Shown: piece by piece, positions 33,890 to 41,726 of the stretch
Layout of the letters: each line of letters opens with the position of its first letter
Position numbering within the stretch: position 1 is the stretch's first letter
NCBI RefSeq assembly: GCF_003001935.1
Contig: NZ_PVNG01000021.1
Location: forward strand, 1 to 64,000
DNA: 64,000 nucleotides
Origin: Nonomuraea fuscirosea
Lineage (GTDB): Bacteria; Actinomycetota; Actinomycetes; Streptosporangiales; Streptosporangiaceae
Reading direction: 5' to 3'
Program-made: the position numbers and the translations under genes
Notes under the pieces: generated by a model
Told to the model about the DNA's origin: nothing
Database searches by the model: none
Seen by the model: only the letters and a program-made list of their open reading frames with translations

Positions 33890-35161
33890 ATGGACGTGTG
33901 GCGGCGATGGCTGCTGGCGGTGGTGTGCGGTGTCGCGGTGGCGAGCGTGTACGCGGCGCAGCCAGTTCTGCAGCCGATGGGACAGGAGCTCGGCGTTCCT
34001 GCGGAGCTGACCGGGTGGATCGTGGCGACCGGCCAGATCGGTTACCTGGCCGGGCTGGTGCTGCTGGTGCCGCTCGGCGACGTGGCCGACCGGCGCCGGC
34101 TCATCGCCGCGCACCTGGCGCTCATCGCGGTGGGCCTGATCCTGACCGCGGCGGCGCCGGCCGCGTGGGTAGCGTTCGCGGGGCTCGCGGCGGCCGGGGT
34201 GTTCGCGGTCGTGGTGCAGACCACGGTGGCCTACGCGGCCTCGCTCTCGCCGCCGGCCGAACGCGGGCGGAACATCGGGGTCGTGACCTCGGGCGTCGTG
34301 GCCGGCATCCTCGGCGCGCGGGTCGTCACCGGTGCGCTCGCCGACCTCTGGGGCTGGCGGAGCGTCTACGCCGTGCTCGCGGCGCTGTCGCTCGGCCTGG
34401 CCGCCCTCGTCCTGGCCGCCCTGCCCCGGGAGGAGCGCCCCGGCCGGAGCGCCGGATACCGGCGGGCCCTCGCCGGGCTCGGCGAGCTGTTCACCCGGCG
34501 TCTCTTCCTGACCCGTGGACTCATCGCCTTCTTCCTGTTCGCGGCGTTCGGCACGTTGTGGAGTGGGCTGTCCCTGCCGCTGGCGGGCCCGCCGTGGGAG
34601 CTCAGCGAGAGCCGGATCGGGCTGCTGGGCCTCGCCGGGCTGGCCGGAGCGCTGGGCGCGGCCCGCGCGGGCCGGTGGGCGGACGCGGGGCGGGCGGGCC
34701 CGGTCACCGGTCTCGCGCTCACCCTGCTCGTCCTGTCGTGGGCGGCCATCGCGCAACTGCCTGCGGCGCTGTGGCTGCTCGTCGCCGGGATCGTGCTGCT
34801 CGACCTCGCGGTCCAGGCCGTCCACGTGAGCAACCAGCACCTGCTCACCGCCGCGCACCCGGACCGCACCAGCACCGTCATCGGCGGCTACATGATCTTC
34901 TACTCCCTCGGCTCCGCGCTGGGCGCGGCGACGACGACCGCCGTGTTCGCCGCCCACGGCTGGGCCGGCTCCAGTCTCCTCGGAGCCGGCTACGCGGCCT
35001 GCGCGCTCGCCGTCTGGATCGCCGGCCGGGCGCTACCAGCGGTCCCAGTGGACGACCTCGGTCACCGGGACCCGGCGGGCGGGCTTGAAGTCCGTGCCGA
35101 TCGTCCAGGCGACGGGGACCAGCGCGCACTGGACGGTCGTCTCGTAAGGAAGGCCGAGTAG
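33890..35161 (+). CDS. MFS transporter with long C-terminal tail
   Basis: A 423-residue, 12-helix exporter of the AraJ/YdhP-like group: WRRWLLAVVCGVAVASVYAA then QPVLQPMGQELGVPAELTGW, and motif A LVPLGDVADRRRLIAAH. ATG 33890 is the natural start. The last helix ends near residue 385; the remaining residues (VPVDDLGHRDPAGGLEVRAD onward) are hydrophilic and unlike the family, and they are encoded antisense to the end of the nitroreductase gene (35033-35161). Loss of the original stop could have created this extension. Regulated probably by the divergent HxlR protein. Confidence 0.9.
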   Translation: MDVWRRWLLAVVCGVAVASVYAAQPVLQPMGQELGVPAELTGWIVATGQIGYLAGLVLLVPLGDVADRRRLIAAHLALIAVGLILTAAAPAAWVAFAGLAAAGVFAVVVQTTVAYAASLSPPAERGRNIGVVTSGVVAGILGARVVTGALADLWGWRSVYAVLAALSLGLAALVLAALPREERPGRSAGYRRALAGLGELFTRRLFLTRGLIAFFLFAAFGTLWSGLSLPLAGPPWELSESRIGLLGLAGLAGALGAARAGRWADAGRAGPVTGLALTLLVLSWAAIAQLPAALWLLVAGIVLLDLAVQAVHVSNQHLLTAAHPDRTSTVIGGYMIFYSLGSALGAATTTAVFAAHGWAGSSLLGAGYAACALAVWIAGRALPAVPVDDLGHRDPAGGLEVRADRPGDGDQRALDGRLVRKAE

Positions 35162-35704
35162 CTCGGCCGCCTCGCGTTCGTAGTTCAGGTGCGGGGTGGT
35201 CCACACGGTGCCGAGCCCGCGGCTGCGCGCCGCCAGCATGAAGCTCCACACGGCCGGCAGCGCCGAGCCCCAGATCCCGGCCTGGGTCGCCGGGTCGCCG
35301 AGCTCGGCCCGCGAGCTCACCTGGATGCACGGCACCAGGAGCACGGGCACCTGGTCGATGATGTCGACGAGGTGGCGCAGGCTGTCGGCGATGGCCGGCC
35401 AGCCGCTGCCCTCGGTGTAGTCGTGCCGGCTCGGACCGCCGTGGAACTGCGGGGCGGCGGGCCGGGCCATGCCCTCGCGCCACAGGGCGGCCAGGTCACG
35501 CCGCTGCTCGGGGTCGGTGACGAAGACGAAGTCCCAGCGCTGCCTGTTGCTTCCGCTGGGCGCCTGCTGGGCCAGGCGGGCGCAGTCGAGCAGCACCTCG
35601 CGCGGTACCGGCCTGGTCACGTCCAGCCGGCGGCGTACCGCGCGGGTGGTGGTGAGTAGTTCGTCAGGGGTGAGGTCGAGACGGCGGATCTCAGGCTGGG
35701 ACAT
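35033..35704 (-). CDS. Nitroreductase-family protein
   Basis: A 223-residue FMN-dependent oxidoreductase: TTRAVRRRLDVTRPVPREVL at the start (the R-S/V-R-R FMN motif), then QAPSGSNRQRWDFVFV, and near the end GLGTVWTTPHLNYEREAAEL and LLGLPYETTVQCALVPVAWT. ATG 35704 (MSQPEIRRLD) is the family-like start. Substrates in the family are nitro-aromatics, quinones or flavins. The 3' end overlaps 129 bases of the convergent MFS gene. An MFS remnant on the same strand lies directly upstream (stop at 35691). Confidence 0.92.
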   Translation of the reverse strand: MSQPEIRRLDLTPDELLTTTRAVRRRLDVTRPVPREVLLDCARLAQQAPSGSNRQRWDFVFVTDPEQRRDLAALWREGMARPAAPQFHGGPSRHDYTEGSGWPAIADSLRHLVDIIDQVPVLLVPCIQVSSRAELGDPATQAGIWGSALPAVWSFMLAARSRGLGTVWTTPHLNYEREAAELLGLPYETTVQCALVPVAWTIGTDFKPARRVPVTEVVHWDRW

Positions 35705-36093
35705 GGTCGCTCCTGGTGGGGTCGTGGCGGTCACGTTCGGGATGGACGAGCAGGGCGAACAGGACTCCGGCGACGGCGAGTACGGTGCCGCTGAGCAGGA
35801 AGGCGGTGGTGTACCCCGCCGCCGGGGTGTCCGCCCGGTCCAGCAGCCACCCGGTGATGACGGGGCTGGCAATGCCGGCGGTGACGCTCAGCCCGGAGAA
35901 GACGCCCAGGATCCCGGCGCGCTGCGCGGGCGGCACGAGTTCGGCCACGGCCGGGTTGGCGAAGGTGTTGACGGTGACGGAGACGCCGTACCCGAGCATC
36001 AGCAGCACGATCGCAGGAAGCGGGGTGTCGATCAGCGGCAGGCAGGTCAGCAGCAGCCCCGAGACGGTCAGGCAGGCTCCGCCGAGCAGGCGG
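35691..36093 (-). pseudogene. MFS transporter, C-terminal remnant
   Basis: The minus strand encodes CRLLGGACLTVSGLLLTCLP, then IVLLMLGYGVSVTVNTFANP and QRAGILGVFSGLSVTAGIAS, ending HPERDRHDPTRSDHVPA with a stop overlapping the nitroreductase start. This is helices 8-12 or so of an MFS protein. To the right of about 36093 the sequence is unrelated and belongs to another remnant on the opposite strand. N-terminally truncated and presumably dead. Confidence 0.65.
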
Positions 36094-36318
36094 CAGTTCG
36101 CCCAGTTCACCGAGCACGTGCTGGCCTGCGCGCAGGCGACCCGGTCGGACGCCGCGCTGGTCGCCTCGCACGTCGCCGCCGCGAAGCTGCCCGGCTGGCG
36201 CTGGCTGGCGGTCGAGGAGCTGCCGCAGGCCGTGATGACGACGTGGCTGGTGTGCCAGCGGCCGACGCGGGCGGTGGTGGGCGAGGTGGCCGGTGTCGTA
36301 CGCTCCGTACCGGCCTGA
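36094..36318 (+). pseudogene. C-terminal remnant, possibly a LysR regulator
   Basis: The plus strand reads QFAQFTEHVLACAQATRSDA, then AAAKLPGWRWLAVEELPQAV and MTTWLVCQRPTRAVVGEVAG up to TGA at 36318. Coding character is good, and the end resembles the last strand and helix of a LysR substrate domain, but this is not certain. No N-terminal portion exists; it starts at the breakpoint with the MFS remnant. Confidence 0.4.
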
Positions 36319-36334
36319 CCCCTGTTCAGCGGCG

Positions 36335-36595
36335 TCAGTCGCCCTTCTTGAGCCGGCTCCGCACGAGCAGCCCCACCCCTATCCAGACGAGCAGGTGCAT
36401 CCCGCTGTCCCTGCTGTAGCGCCACCAGGGGATCGGCTGCTCCCCTGTCGCCAGCGAGACGGCGACCCCGAAGAGGAAGTATCCGGCCGCGGCGATCACC
36501 CCGATGATCGTCAACGTGGCGACGGGACGAGCCACCAATCGACGGCCGAGCCAGTGCCCGGCCCTGGAGATCCGCTCCCCGACGGGCACCTTCAT
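36335..36595 (-). CDS. Small two-helix membrane protein
   Basis: An 86-residue protein with two predicted transmembrane helices (about 26-48 and 64-80) separated by a polar loop with PIPWWRYSRDSG. It starts MKVPVGERISRAGHWLG and ends with a basic tail (RSRLKKGD), so both ends are probably cytosolic. Family not recognised. It follows the LysR gene by two bases on the same strand and may be cotranscribed. Confidence 0.75.
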   Translation of the reverse strand: MKVPVGERISRAGHWLGRRLVARPVATLTIIGVIAAAGYFLFGVAVSLATGEQPIPWWRYSRDSGMHLLVWIGVGLLVRSRLKKGD

Positions 36596-36597
36596 GC

Positions 36598-37506
36598 TCA
36601 GGAGCCTAGCCGGGTCCCGGCGGCCCAGCCAGGCTCGGCGTCCGGGCGGGCGGCGTCCGCGAGGGCCTGGATCAGCGCGACGGTGGCGGGCGGGTCGGGC
36701 GGATCGCCGTAGGTGACGGCGTAGAGCCGGCGGGTGAAGCCGGTCAGCTCCGTCGTGTGGACGTCGGGCCGGCGGTGGGCGCGCAACGCCAGGCCCGGCA
36801 GGGTGGTGACGCCCTTGCCCGCGGCGACGAGGGCCTGCACGACCACCATGTCGTCACTGAGCGAGCCGATGCGCGGCGTGAAGCCCTCCGTCCGGCACAG
36901 GTTGACCAGCTCCTCCTGGCACCGTTCGCAGCCGCCGATCCAGGCCGAGTCGCGATGGTTGGCGATGCTGTCGCCGGGTTGCCGGCTGACCAGGTAGATC
37001 GGGTCGTGGCCGATGTGGACGAGGCGGAACCCCTCCTCCTCCACCGGCGCGTCGGCGTAGCGGAAGATGAGCGCGACGTCGATCTCGCCGGCCCGTAACA
37101 GCTGCAGCGCCTCGACCGGGTGGCGCTCGATCAGGATCAGCTCCAGCCCCGGATGCGCCTCGGCCAGGGCGACGGCCGCGGCCGGCACGATCGTGCTCAG
37201 CGGCGAGGCGTTGGCGGCCAGGCGCACCCGGCCCGCCCGCAGCCCGACCTGCGCCGCGAGCTCGATGGCCGCCGCGTCGACCCGCCCGACGATCTCGGTG
37301 GCCCGCCCGGCCAGCAGCCGCCCCTCCGGAGTCAGCCGGATGCCACGCCCCACCCGCTGGACGAGCCTGACGCCGGTGGCCGCTTCCAGGCGGGACAGGT
37401 GGTGGCTCACCGACGGCTGCGAGTAGTGCAGCTCCTTCGCCGCCTCGGTCACGGACCCGTGCCGCGCCACCGCCGCCAGAACCTTCAGATGCACCAGGTT
37501 CAGCAT
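36598..37506 (-). CDS. LysR-family transcriptional regulator
   Basis: A 302-residue LysR regulator: LVHLKVLAAVARHGSVTEAA then KELHYSQPSVSHHLSRLEAA, and a complete substrate-binding domain. The latter contains CERCQEELVNLCRTEGF, an unusual cluster of three Cys that could sense oxidants or metals. It diverges from the RibD-like/dioxygenase-like operon (37621-38855), with a LysR-type box immediately upstream of its own ATG, so it probably controls that operon. Confidence 0.92.
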   Translation of the reverse strand: MLNLVHLKVLAAVARHGSVTEAAKELHYSQPSVSHHLSRLEAATGVRLVQRVGRGIRLTPEGRLLAGRATEIVGRVDAAAIELAAQVGLRAGRVRLAANASPLSTIVPAAAVALAEAHPGLELILIERHPVEALQLLRAGEIDVALIFRYADAPVEEEGFRLVHIGHDPIYLVSRQPGDSIANHRDSAWIGGCERCQEELVNLCRTEGFTPRIGSLSDDMVVVQALVAAGKGVTTLPGLALRAHRRPDVHTTELTGFTRRLYAVTYGDPPDPPATVALIQALADAARPDAEPGWAAGTRLGS

Positions 37507-37508
37507 CC

Positions 37509-37523
37509 ATCGAAGATATCAAT
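37509..37523. promoter_or_regulatory. LysR-type binding box
   Basis: ATCGA-AGATA-TCAAT (4 of 5 arm pairs) lies three bases before the ATG of the LysR gene and about 100 bases upstream of the divergent operon. The ATTGA-N5-TCAAT-like pattern is typical for LysR proteins. Confidence 0.5.
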
Positions 37524-37620
37524 GGGTCCGGCGAAAGTTTGGCATTAGACGTCATGAGTACGTCACGCCATGCTCGGGAGTGAGAGCGCCGGACGACGGC
37601 GCGGAACCCGGACGGAAAGC

Positions 37621-38283
37621 ATGATGAGCAAGCTCAGGTGCCATATCTCGATCTCACTGGACGGATACGTGGCCGGCCCGAACCAGAGCGAGCAGAACCC
37701 GCTCGGCGTGGGCGGCGACCGGCTGCACGACTGGGTGGCCCCGCTGGCCGCCTTCCGCGAGGCCCACGGCGGGCAGGGCGGCGAGGTGACCGCCAGCTCG
37801 CGGGTCTTCGAGGAGTCGATCGCGAACCTGGGCGCCGGGCTGATGGGCCGCAACATGTTCGGCCCCATCGGCGGCGGCCCCTGGGGCGACGGGGAGTGGA
37901 AGGGCTGGTGGGGGGACGAGCCGCCGTTCCACTACCCCGTGTTCGTGCTCACCCGTCACTCGCGCGAGCCGGTGGAGATGCGCGGCGGGACCACGTACCA
38001 CTTCGTCACCGACGGCATCGAGTCCGCGCTCGACCAGGCGATGAAGGCGGCGGGCGGCAAGGACGTCATGCTGTGGGGCGGCGGCGACGTCGCCCGCCAG
38101 TACCTGGCGGCGGGGCTGCTCGACGAGCTCGAACTGCACGTCGTCCCGGTCCTGCTCGGCGGCGGCTCCCGCCTGCTCGACGACCTCGGGGGCGCGGACG
38201 TACGGCTGGAGCAGATCAGAGCCGTCGAGGCGCCCGACGTCACCCACCTGAAGTACCGGATCCTGCGAGGTGCGTCAGCATGA
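37621..38283 (+). CDS. RibD C-terminal/dihydrofolate-reductase-like protein
   Basis: A 220-residue member of the RibD_C/YyaP family: SKLRCHISISLDGYVAGPNQ at the start, GLMGRNMFGPIGGGPWG, DVMLWGGGDVARQYLAAGLL and DELELHVVPVLLGGGSRLLD. NADPH-dependent reduction of an unknown small molecule is likely. ATG 37621 fits the family; the next codon is also ATG. Its stop overlaps the start of the next gene (ATGA), so the two are coupled. Regulated probably by the divergent LysR protein. Confidence 0.9.
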   Translation: MMSKLRCHISISLDGYVAGPNQSEQNPLGVGGDRLHDWVAPLAAFREAHGGQGGEVTASSRVFEESIANLGAGLMGRNMFGPIGGGPWGDGEWKGWWGDEPPFHYPVFVLTRHSREPVEMRGGTTYHFVTDGIESALDQAMKAAGGKDVMLWGGGDVARQYLAAGLLDELELHVVPVLLGGGSRLLDDLGGADVRLEQIRAVEAPDVTHLKYRILRGASA

Positions 38284-38855
38284 CCGACCACGCGAATCTC
38301 CTGCGGGCCTTCATCGACGACGTGGACCTCGTGGTGAGCGGCACCGACGACGAGCACGAGATCACGGCGCGGGTCGCCGAACGGCTGTCCGCGCTGCTGG
38401 CCGCCGGTTACCGGCTCCCGCCGGAGCTGACGCGCGCCTCGCCCGAGCGTCACCTGACGTACCCGCTGCACATCGCCGCCGACGGCGGCTGGTCGCTGGC
38501 GTCCGTCGTCTGGGACGTGGGCCAGCGGACCGGCGTGCACTCGCACGAGACCTGGGGCGTGGCCGGCATCTACGCGGGCGCCGAGCACGAGTTCCGCTAC
38601 CTCAAGCCGACGGCGACCACCGAGGGCGTGCCGCTGACGCCGGCCGGCGAGACGCGGTGGACGCCCGGGCAGGTGACCGTCTGCTGCACCACCGACGACG
38701 ACGTCCACGCCGTCGAGGCCGTCGGCACCGTGCCCACCGTCGGGATCCACGTCTACGGCGGCGACATCGCCACGATCAGACGGCGGGCGTACGACCCCGC
38801 CACCGGCGAGGTCCACTGGTTCGTGTCCGGCTGGGACAGCCCCGTGCTCCGGTGA
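38280..38855 (+). CDS. Cysteine-dioxygenase-like cupin protein
   Basis: A 191-residue double-stranded beta-helix metalloprotein of the type often annotated as predicted metal-dependent enzyme (cysteine-dioxygenase fold). The metal site HSHETWGVAGIYAGAEHEF supplies two His and Glu, and a later GIHVYGGD supplies the third His. A thiol dioxygenase activity is possible but unproven. It overlaps the RibD-like gene by four bases and is cotranscribed with it under the divergent LysR regulator. Confidence 0.85.
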   Translation: MTDHANLLRAFIDDVDLVVSGTDDEHEITARVAERLSALLAAGYRLPPELTRASPERHLTYPLHIAADGGWSLASVVWDVGQRTGVHSHETWGVAGIYAGAEHEFRYLKPTATTEGVPLTPAGETRWTPGQVTVCCTTDDDVHAVEAVGTVPTVGIHVYGGDIATIRRRAYDPATGEVHWFVSGWDSPVLR

Positions 38856-38864
38856 CCGGCCGCG

Positions 38865-39770
38865 CTACTCGGGCTGGGGTGGCAGGCGTTCGAGTTTGGT
38901 CCAGCCGGTCCAGCCGCGCTGTCTCAGCAGCTCGGTCAGGCGGCGCGCGGGCGGGACGGTGTCGAAGGCCAGCGTGTCCATCAGCGGGACGAGCGGCGGT
39001 TCGAGGTCGATGTCGTCGACGTAGTGCTCGCCCTGCTCGTCGGCCATCCGCGTGATGTAGGCGGCCAGTTCGTCGGCCAGCTCGACCAGCCATGAGTCCT
39101 CGTCGGCGCGGCCCGGTGGTCCGACCCGGTGGTCGGCGCGGCTCTTGGGCTCGGCCCGGTCTGCGGCCCGGTCTTCGGTCCGGTCTGCGGCCCGATCTGC
39201 GGCCCGGTCTTCGGTCCGGTCCAGGGACTCCGACCGGTCGAGGGCCCGGCTCAGGGTGAGGTAGAAGGCGACGAGCCGTGGGTCGGCGAGTTGCTCGTGC
39301 TTGCGCGCCATCCACTCCCTGACCCGCTCCGGCGAGCGCGCGGCCAGCGGGATCCAGCCGTCCCGCTCGGCCTGGACGATCCGCTCGTCCACCCCCAGCT
39401 CCCTGAGCCGGTCGAGATACGCGACCACCTCCGGCGGCAGCGCCAGGCCGTCCCCGGAGGAGAGCCGGGCGATGCGTTCGCGGTGCCGCTGCCGTTCCCT
39501 GATCTCGGCCCGCAGCCGCCGGTCGATGTCCGCGACGGCCGCGGCGAACTCCTCCTCGCCGGCCCGCAGCAGCTCTCGTACCCGCGCCAGTGGCACTCCC
39601 GCCTCGGCCAGGGTCCTGATCCTGATCAGCTCGACCACCGCGCTCGCGTCGTACCTGCGGTAGCCGGAGTGGTCCCGGTCCGGCTCCGGCAGCAGCCCCT
39701 TGGCGTGATAGTGCCGCACCGCGCGCACTGTCACTCCGGCGTACGTCGCCAGCTCGCCGATGGTCAGCAT
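38865..39770 (-). CDS. MerR-family regulator with tandem-repeat linker
   Basis: A 301-residue MerR regulator: MLTIGELATYAGVTVRAVRH then YHAKGLLPEPDRDHSGYRRY and a dimerisation coiled coil. The C-terminal ligand domain (about residues 130-300) is interrupted by a low-complexity insert near 185-210 (DRTEDRAADRAADRTEDRAA) made by a 12-bp repeat. The gene starts four bases after the stop of the alpha/beta hydrolase gene, so the two form an operon; the MerR-type dyad at 40647-40667 lies upstream of that operon, implying autoregulation. No metal-binding Cys are seen. Confidence 0.9.
   Translation of the reverse strand: MLTIGELATYAGVTVRAVRHYHAKGLLPEPDRDHSGYRRYDASAVVELIRIRTLAEAGVPLARVRELLRAGEEEFAAAVADIDRRLRAEIRERQRHRERIARLSSGDGLALPPEVVAYLDRLRELGVDERIVQAERDGWIPLAARSPERVREWMARKHEQLADPRLVAFYLTLSRALDRSESLDRTEDRAADRAADRTEDRAADRAEPKSRADHRVGPPGRADEDSWLVELADELAAYITRMADEQGEHYVDDIDLEPPLVPLMDTLAFDTVPPARRLTELLRQRGWTGWTKLERLPPQPE
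39154..39225 (-). repeat. 12-bp minisatellite (six units) inside the MerR gene
   Basis: Six 12-bp units of the plus-strand form GCCCGGTCTGCG run from 39154 to 39225 with one to four differences each. On the coding strand they encode alternating DRAA and DRTE blocks. Length is a multiple of three, so gain or loss of units keeps the frame. Confidence 0.85.
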
Positions 39771-39774
39771 GTCA

Positions 39775-40629
39775 TCAGTCTCCCGGGTGCCTCGGCGTGC
39801 TGCCGACGAGGCGGGCGATCTCCTGGGCGTGGGTGAAGACCAGCTGGTGGTCCGCTTCGAGCCAGGTCGTGGTGATGTGCGGCTGCTCCCGGACGAGCCG
39901 CTCGACGCCGGCCCGCCAGTTCCGGTTGAACCGCCGCGCGGGCCCGCCCGCGTCGTGACCGGCCATCGCGGTCGACATGATCATGCTGATGGGCCGGTCG
40001 ATCTTCCGGTACCGGTCGAGGATGCCGGCCCTGATCACGTCGATCTCGACGTTCAGGTCGGCGAGCTGGGGTGCGGTGAGCAGCACCTGACGTTCGGTGC
40101 CCCGCTCCGCTTCCTGCCGCGCCGCCTGTTCCTCCCACATCGCGCGGAACTCCGGCAGGACGGCCTCGGTGACGAACGGCTCCGGCACCGGGTTCGCCCC
40201 GTCGATCAGCACCAGCCCGGCGAGGGTGCCGGGGTGCTCGGACGCGTAGTGCACGGCCAGGTCGGCGCCGAGCGAGTAGCCGACCAGCACGGGAGCGTCC
40301 GGCAGGTCGTGTTCCAGCTCGGCCATCACGGTGGTGAGGTCGCCGAGGAAGTCGCCGAAGGAGTACCGGCCGGCGGCCGAGGCGAGGCCGTGCCCGCGCA
40401 GGTCGAAGGTCACCACGTCATGGTCGCGCCGCAGCAGCCCGGTCAGCTCGCGCAGGCCCGCCTGGGTCGAGCCGAGCCCCGGGCACAGGACCAGCGGCCG
40501 CCCCCGGCCGCCGCTCGACACCGGGATGGTGACGCCGTCGTGCTGGATCGTGCGGCTCCGCACTGCTCCGGCCCGCTCTCCTCCGCTGTACGCCCGCGCG
40601 ACCTCGGTCGCGTTGTTCTGCTCCGTCAT
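39775..40629 (-). CDS. Alpha/beta hydrolase
   Basis: A 284-residue alpha/beta-hydrolase. Motifs: LVLCPGLGSTQAGLRELTGL (oxyanion region), FDLRGHGLASAAG, the nucleophile elbow LVGYSLGADLAVHYAS (GYSLG) and the late His in LEADHQLVFTHAQEIARLVG. An esterase or thioesterase-like activity on a small substrate is likely. The protein starts at ATG 40629; the MerR-type dyad and a -10-like CAGCAT seven bases upstream suggest a leaderless mRNA. The MerR gene follows by four bases and should regulate the operon. Confidence 0.9.
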   Translation of the reverse strand: MTEQNNATEVARAYSGGERAGAVRSRTIQHDGVTIPVSSGGRGRPLVLCPGLGSTQAGLRELTGLLRRDHDVVTFDLRGHGLASAAGRYSFGDFLGDLTTVMAELEHDLPDAPVLVGYSLGADLAVHYASEHPGTLAGLVLIDGANPVPEPFVTEAVLPEFRAMWEEQAARQEAERGTERQVLLTAPQLADLNVEIDVIRAGILDRYRKIDRPISMIMSTAMAGHDAGGPARRFNRNWRAGVERLVREQPHITTTWLEADHQLVFTHAQEIARLVGSTPRHPGD

Positions 40630-40646
40630 GCCTCCATGCTGGGAGA

Positions 40647-40667
40647 TTGACCCTACGTCAGGGTCAA
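40647..40667 (-). promoter_or_regulatory. MerR-type operator/promoter
   Basis: TTGACCCT-N5-AGGGTCAA is a perfect 8-bp inverted repeat. On the minus strand its first six bases (TTGACC, 40667-40662) serve as -35, and CAGCAT (40641-40636) follows after 20 bases, the long spacer typical of MerR activation. The start would fall on the ATG of the hydrolase at 40629. Confidence 0.6.
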
Positions 40668-40685
40668 GCGCGACCGCCCACGGCC

Positions 40686-41540
40686 CTACCGCAGGCTCTG
40701 CCGGTCCAGCCAGGCGGAGATCGCGGCGGCGATCTGCTCGGGCTGGTCCTCGCCGGCGTGGTGACCGGCCGGGCCGAGGTGTTCGACGTGCAGGCCGGCG
40801 ATGTTGTCCTTGCACCACGCGGCGAGCTCCGGGGTCACCAGCAGGGTCGGTGAGGTGTCGAACGTCAGCAGCAGCTTGGGGACGTCCTGACTGTGGGCCA
40901 GCCAGCCGCCGTAGGCGTCGATCCTCGCGGCCACGTCGGCGGGGTCGCCGTCGACCGGGATGGAGCGGGCCCAGTTCATCAGCGGACGGCGGCTCTCCCT
41001 GGTGGGGTAGGGCGCCCGGTAAGGGGCGAGGTCTTCCTCGCTGAGCGGGTGCAGGACGCCGCCGGTGTAGGCGGTGTCGATGAGGAAGGTCGAATCCAGC
41101 ATCAGGGACTCGCCCTCGGCGCCGCGCAGCTTCACGGTACGGGCGCGGGCCTGCTCGGACAGTTCGGCCGAGGCGACCGGACGGACGATCGCCTCGAAGA
41201 AGGCCAGGCCGCGCACCCGATCGGGATGCCTGGCCGCCCAGTCGAAGGCGAGCGAGCCGCCCCAGTCGTGGCCGACGAGCACCACCTCGTCCAGGCCGAG
41301 CGCGTCGAAGAACGCGTCGAGGTAGCGGGCGTGGTCGGCGAACCGGTGGTCGCCGGCCGGCTTGCCCGAGCGGCCCATGCCGATCAGGTCGGGGGCGATC
41401 AGCCGTCCCCCTCCGACCAGGGGCAGCACCTTGCGCCACATGTGCGAGGAGGAGGGGTTGCCGTGCAGGAAGACGAGGACGGGGCCGCTGCCGTGGTCCT
41501 CGTAGTACATCGTCGAGTCGAGAACGCCGATCGTGGGCAT
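40686..41540 (-). CDS. dhaA: Haloalkane dehalogenase
   Basis: A 284-residue alpha/beta-hydrolase of haloalkane dehalogenase subfamily II, which hydrolyses carbon-halogen bonds to alcohols. Catalytic residues line up: halide-binding Asn28 (LHGNPSSSHMWR), nucleophile Asp92 with adjacent halide-binding Trp93 (VLVGHDWGGSLAFDWAARHP), acid Glu116 (GLAFFEAIVRP) and base His260 (GPAGHHAGEDQPEQ). The nucleophile is Asp, not Ser, which separates it from ordinary esterases. The next gene downstream is the hydrolase-MerR operon. The divergent MarR gene with three dyads upstream (41643-41704) suggests MarR control. The symbol follows the family; the natural substrate is unknown. Confidence 0.9.
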   Translation of the reverse strand: MPTIGVLDSTMYYEDHGSGPVLVFLHGNPSSSHMWRKVLPLVGGGRLIAPDLIGMGRSGKPAGDHRFADHARYLDAFFDALGLDEVVLVGHDWGGSLAFDWAARHPDRVRGLAFFEAIVRPVASAELSEQARARTVKLRGAEGESLMLDSTFLIDTAYTGGVLHPLSEEDLAPYRAPYPTRESRRPLMNWARSIPVDGDPADVAARIDAYGGWLAHSQDVPKLLLTFDTSPTLLVTPELAAWCKDNIAGLHVEHLGPAGHHAGEDQPEQIAAAISAWLDRQSLR

Positions 41541-41642
41541 GACGGGGGCTCCTTGCGTGAGATGGGGGTCGGGCTTCGCGGAGATCAGTTCTCGCGGGTC
41601 CAGGCGGGTGTGTGATCCGCTGCTCCCTTTTCATTCGCCGAA

Positions 41643-41704
41643 CTAACGTTAGAGTCACTAACGTTTATGCCATGAACGAATGTACATCGTTAGTCGGACT
41701 AACG
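41643..41704. promoter_or_regulatory. MarR operator cluster
   Basis: CTAACGTTAG (41643-41652) is a perfect palindrome; CACTAACGTTT follows near 41657; CGTTAGTC-G-GACTAACG (41688-41704) is a perfect 8-bp dyad. The shared core (A)CTAACG repeats between the dehalogenase and MarR genes, consistent with cooperative MarR binding to both promoters. Confidence 0.65.
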
Positions 41705-41726
41705 CAACACCGGTAGGATCGGCGCC

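Noticed and set aside
39154..39225. Possible CRISPR array
   Set aside because: Units are 12 bp, directly contiguous, without spacers, and translate in frame within a MerR gene.
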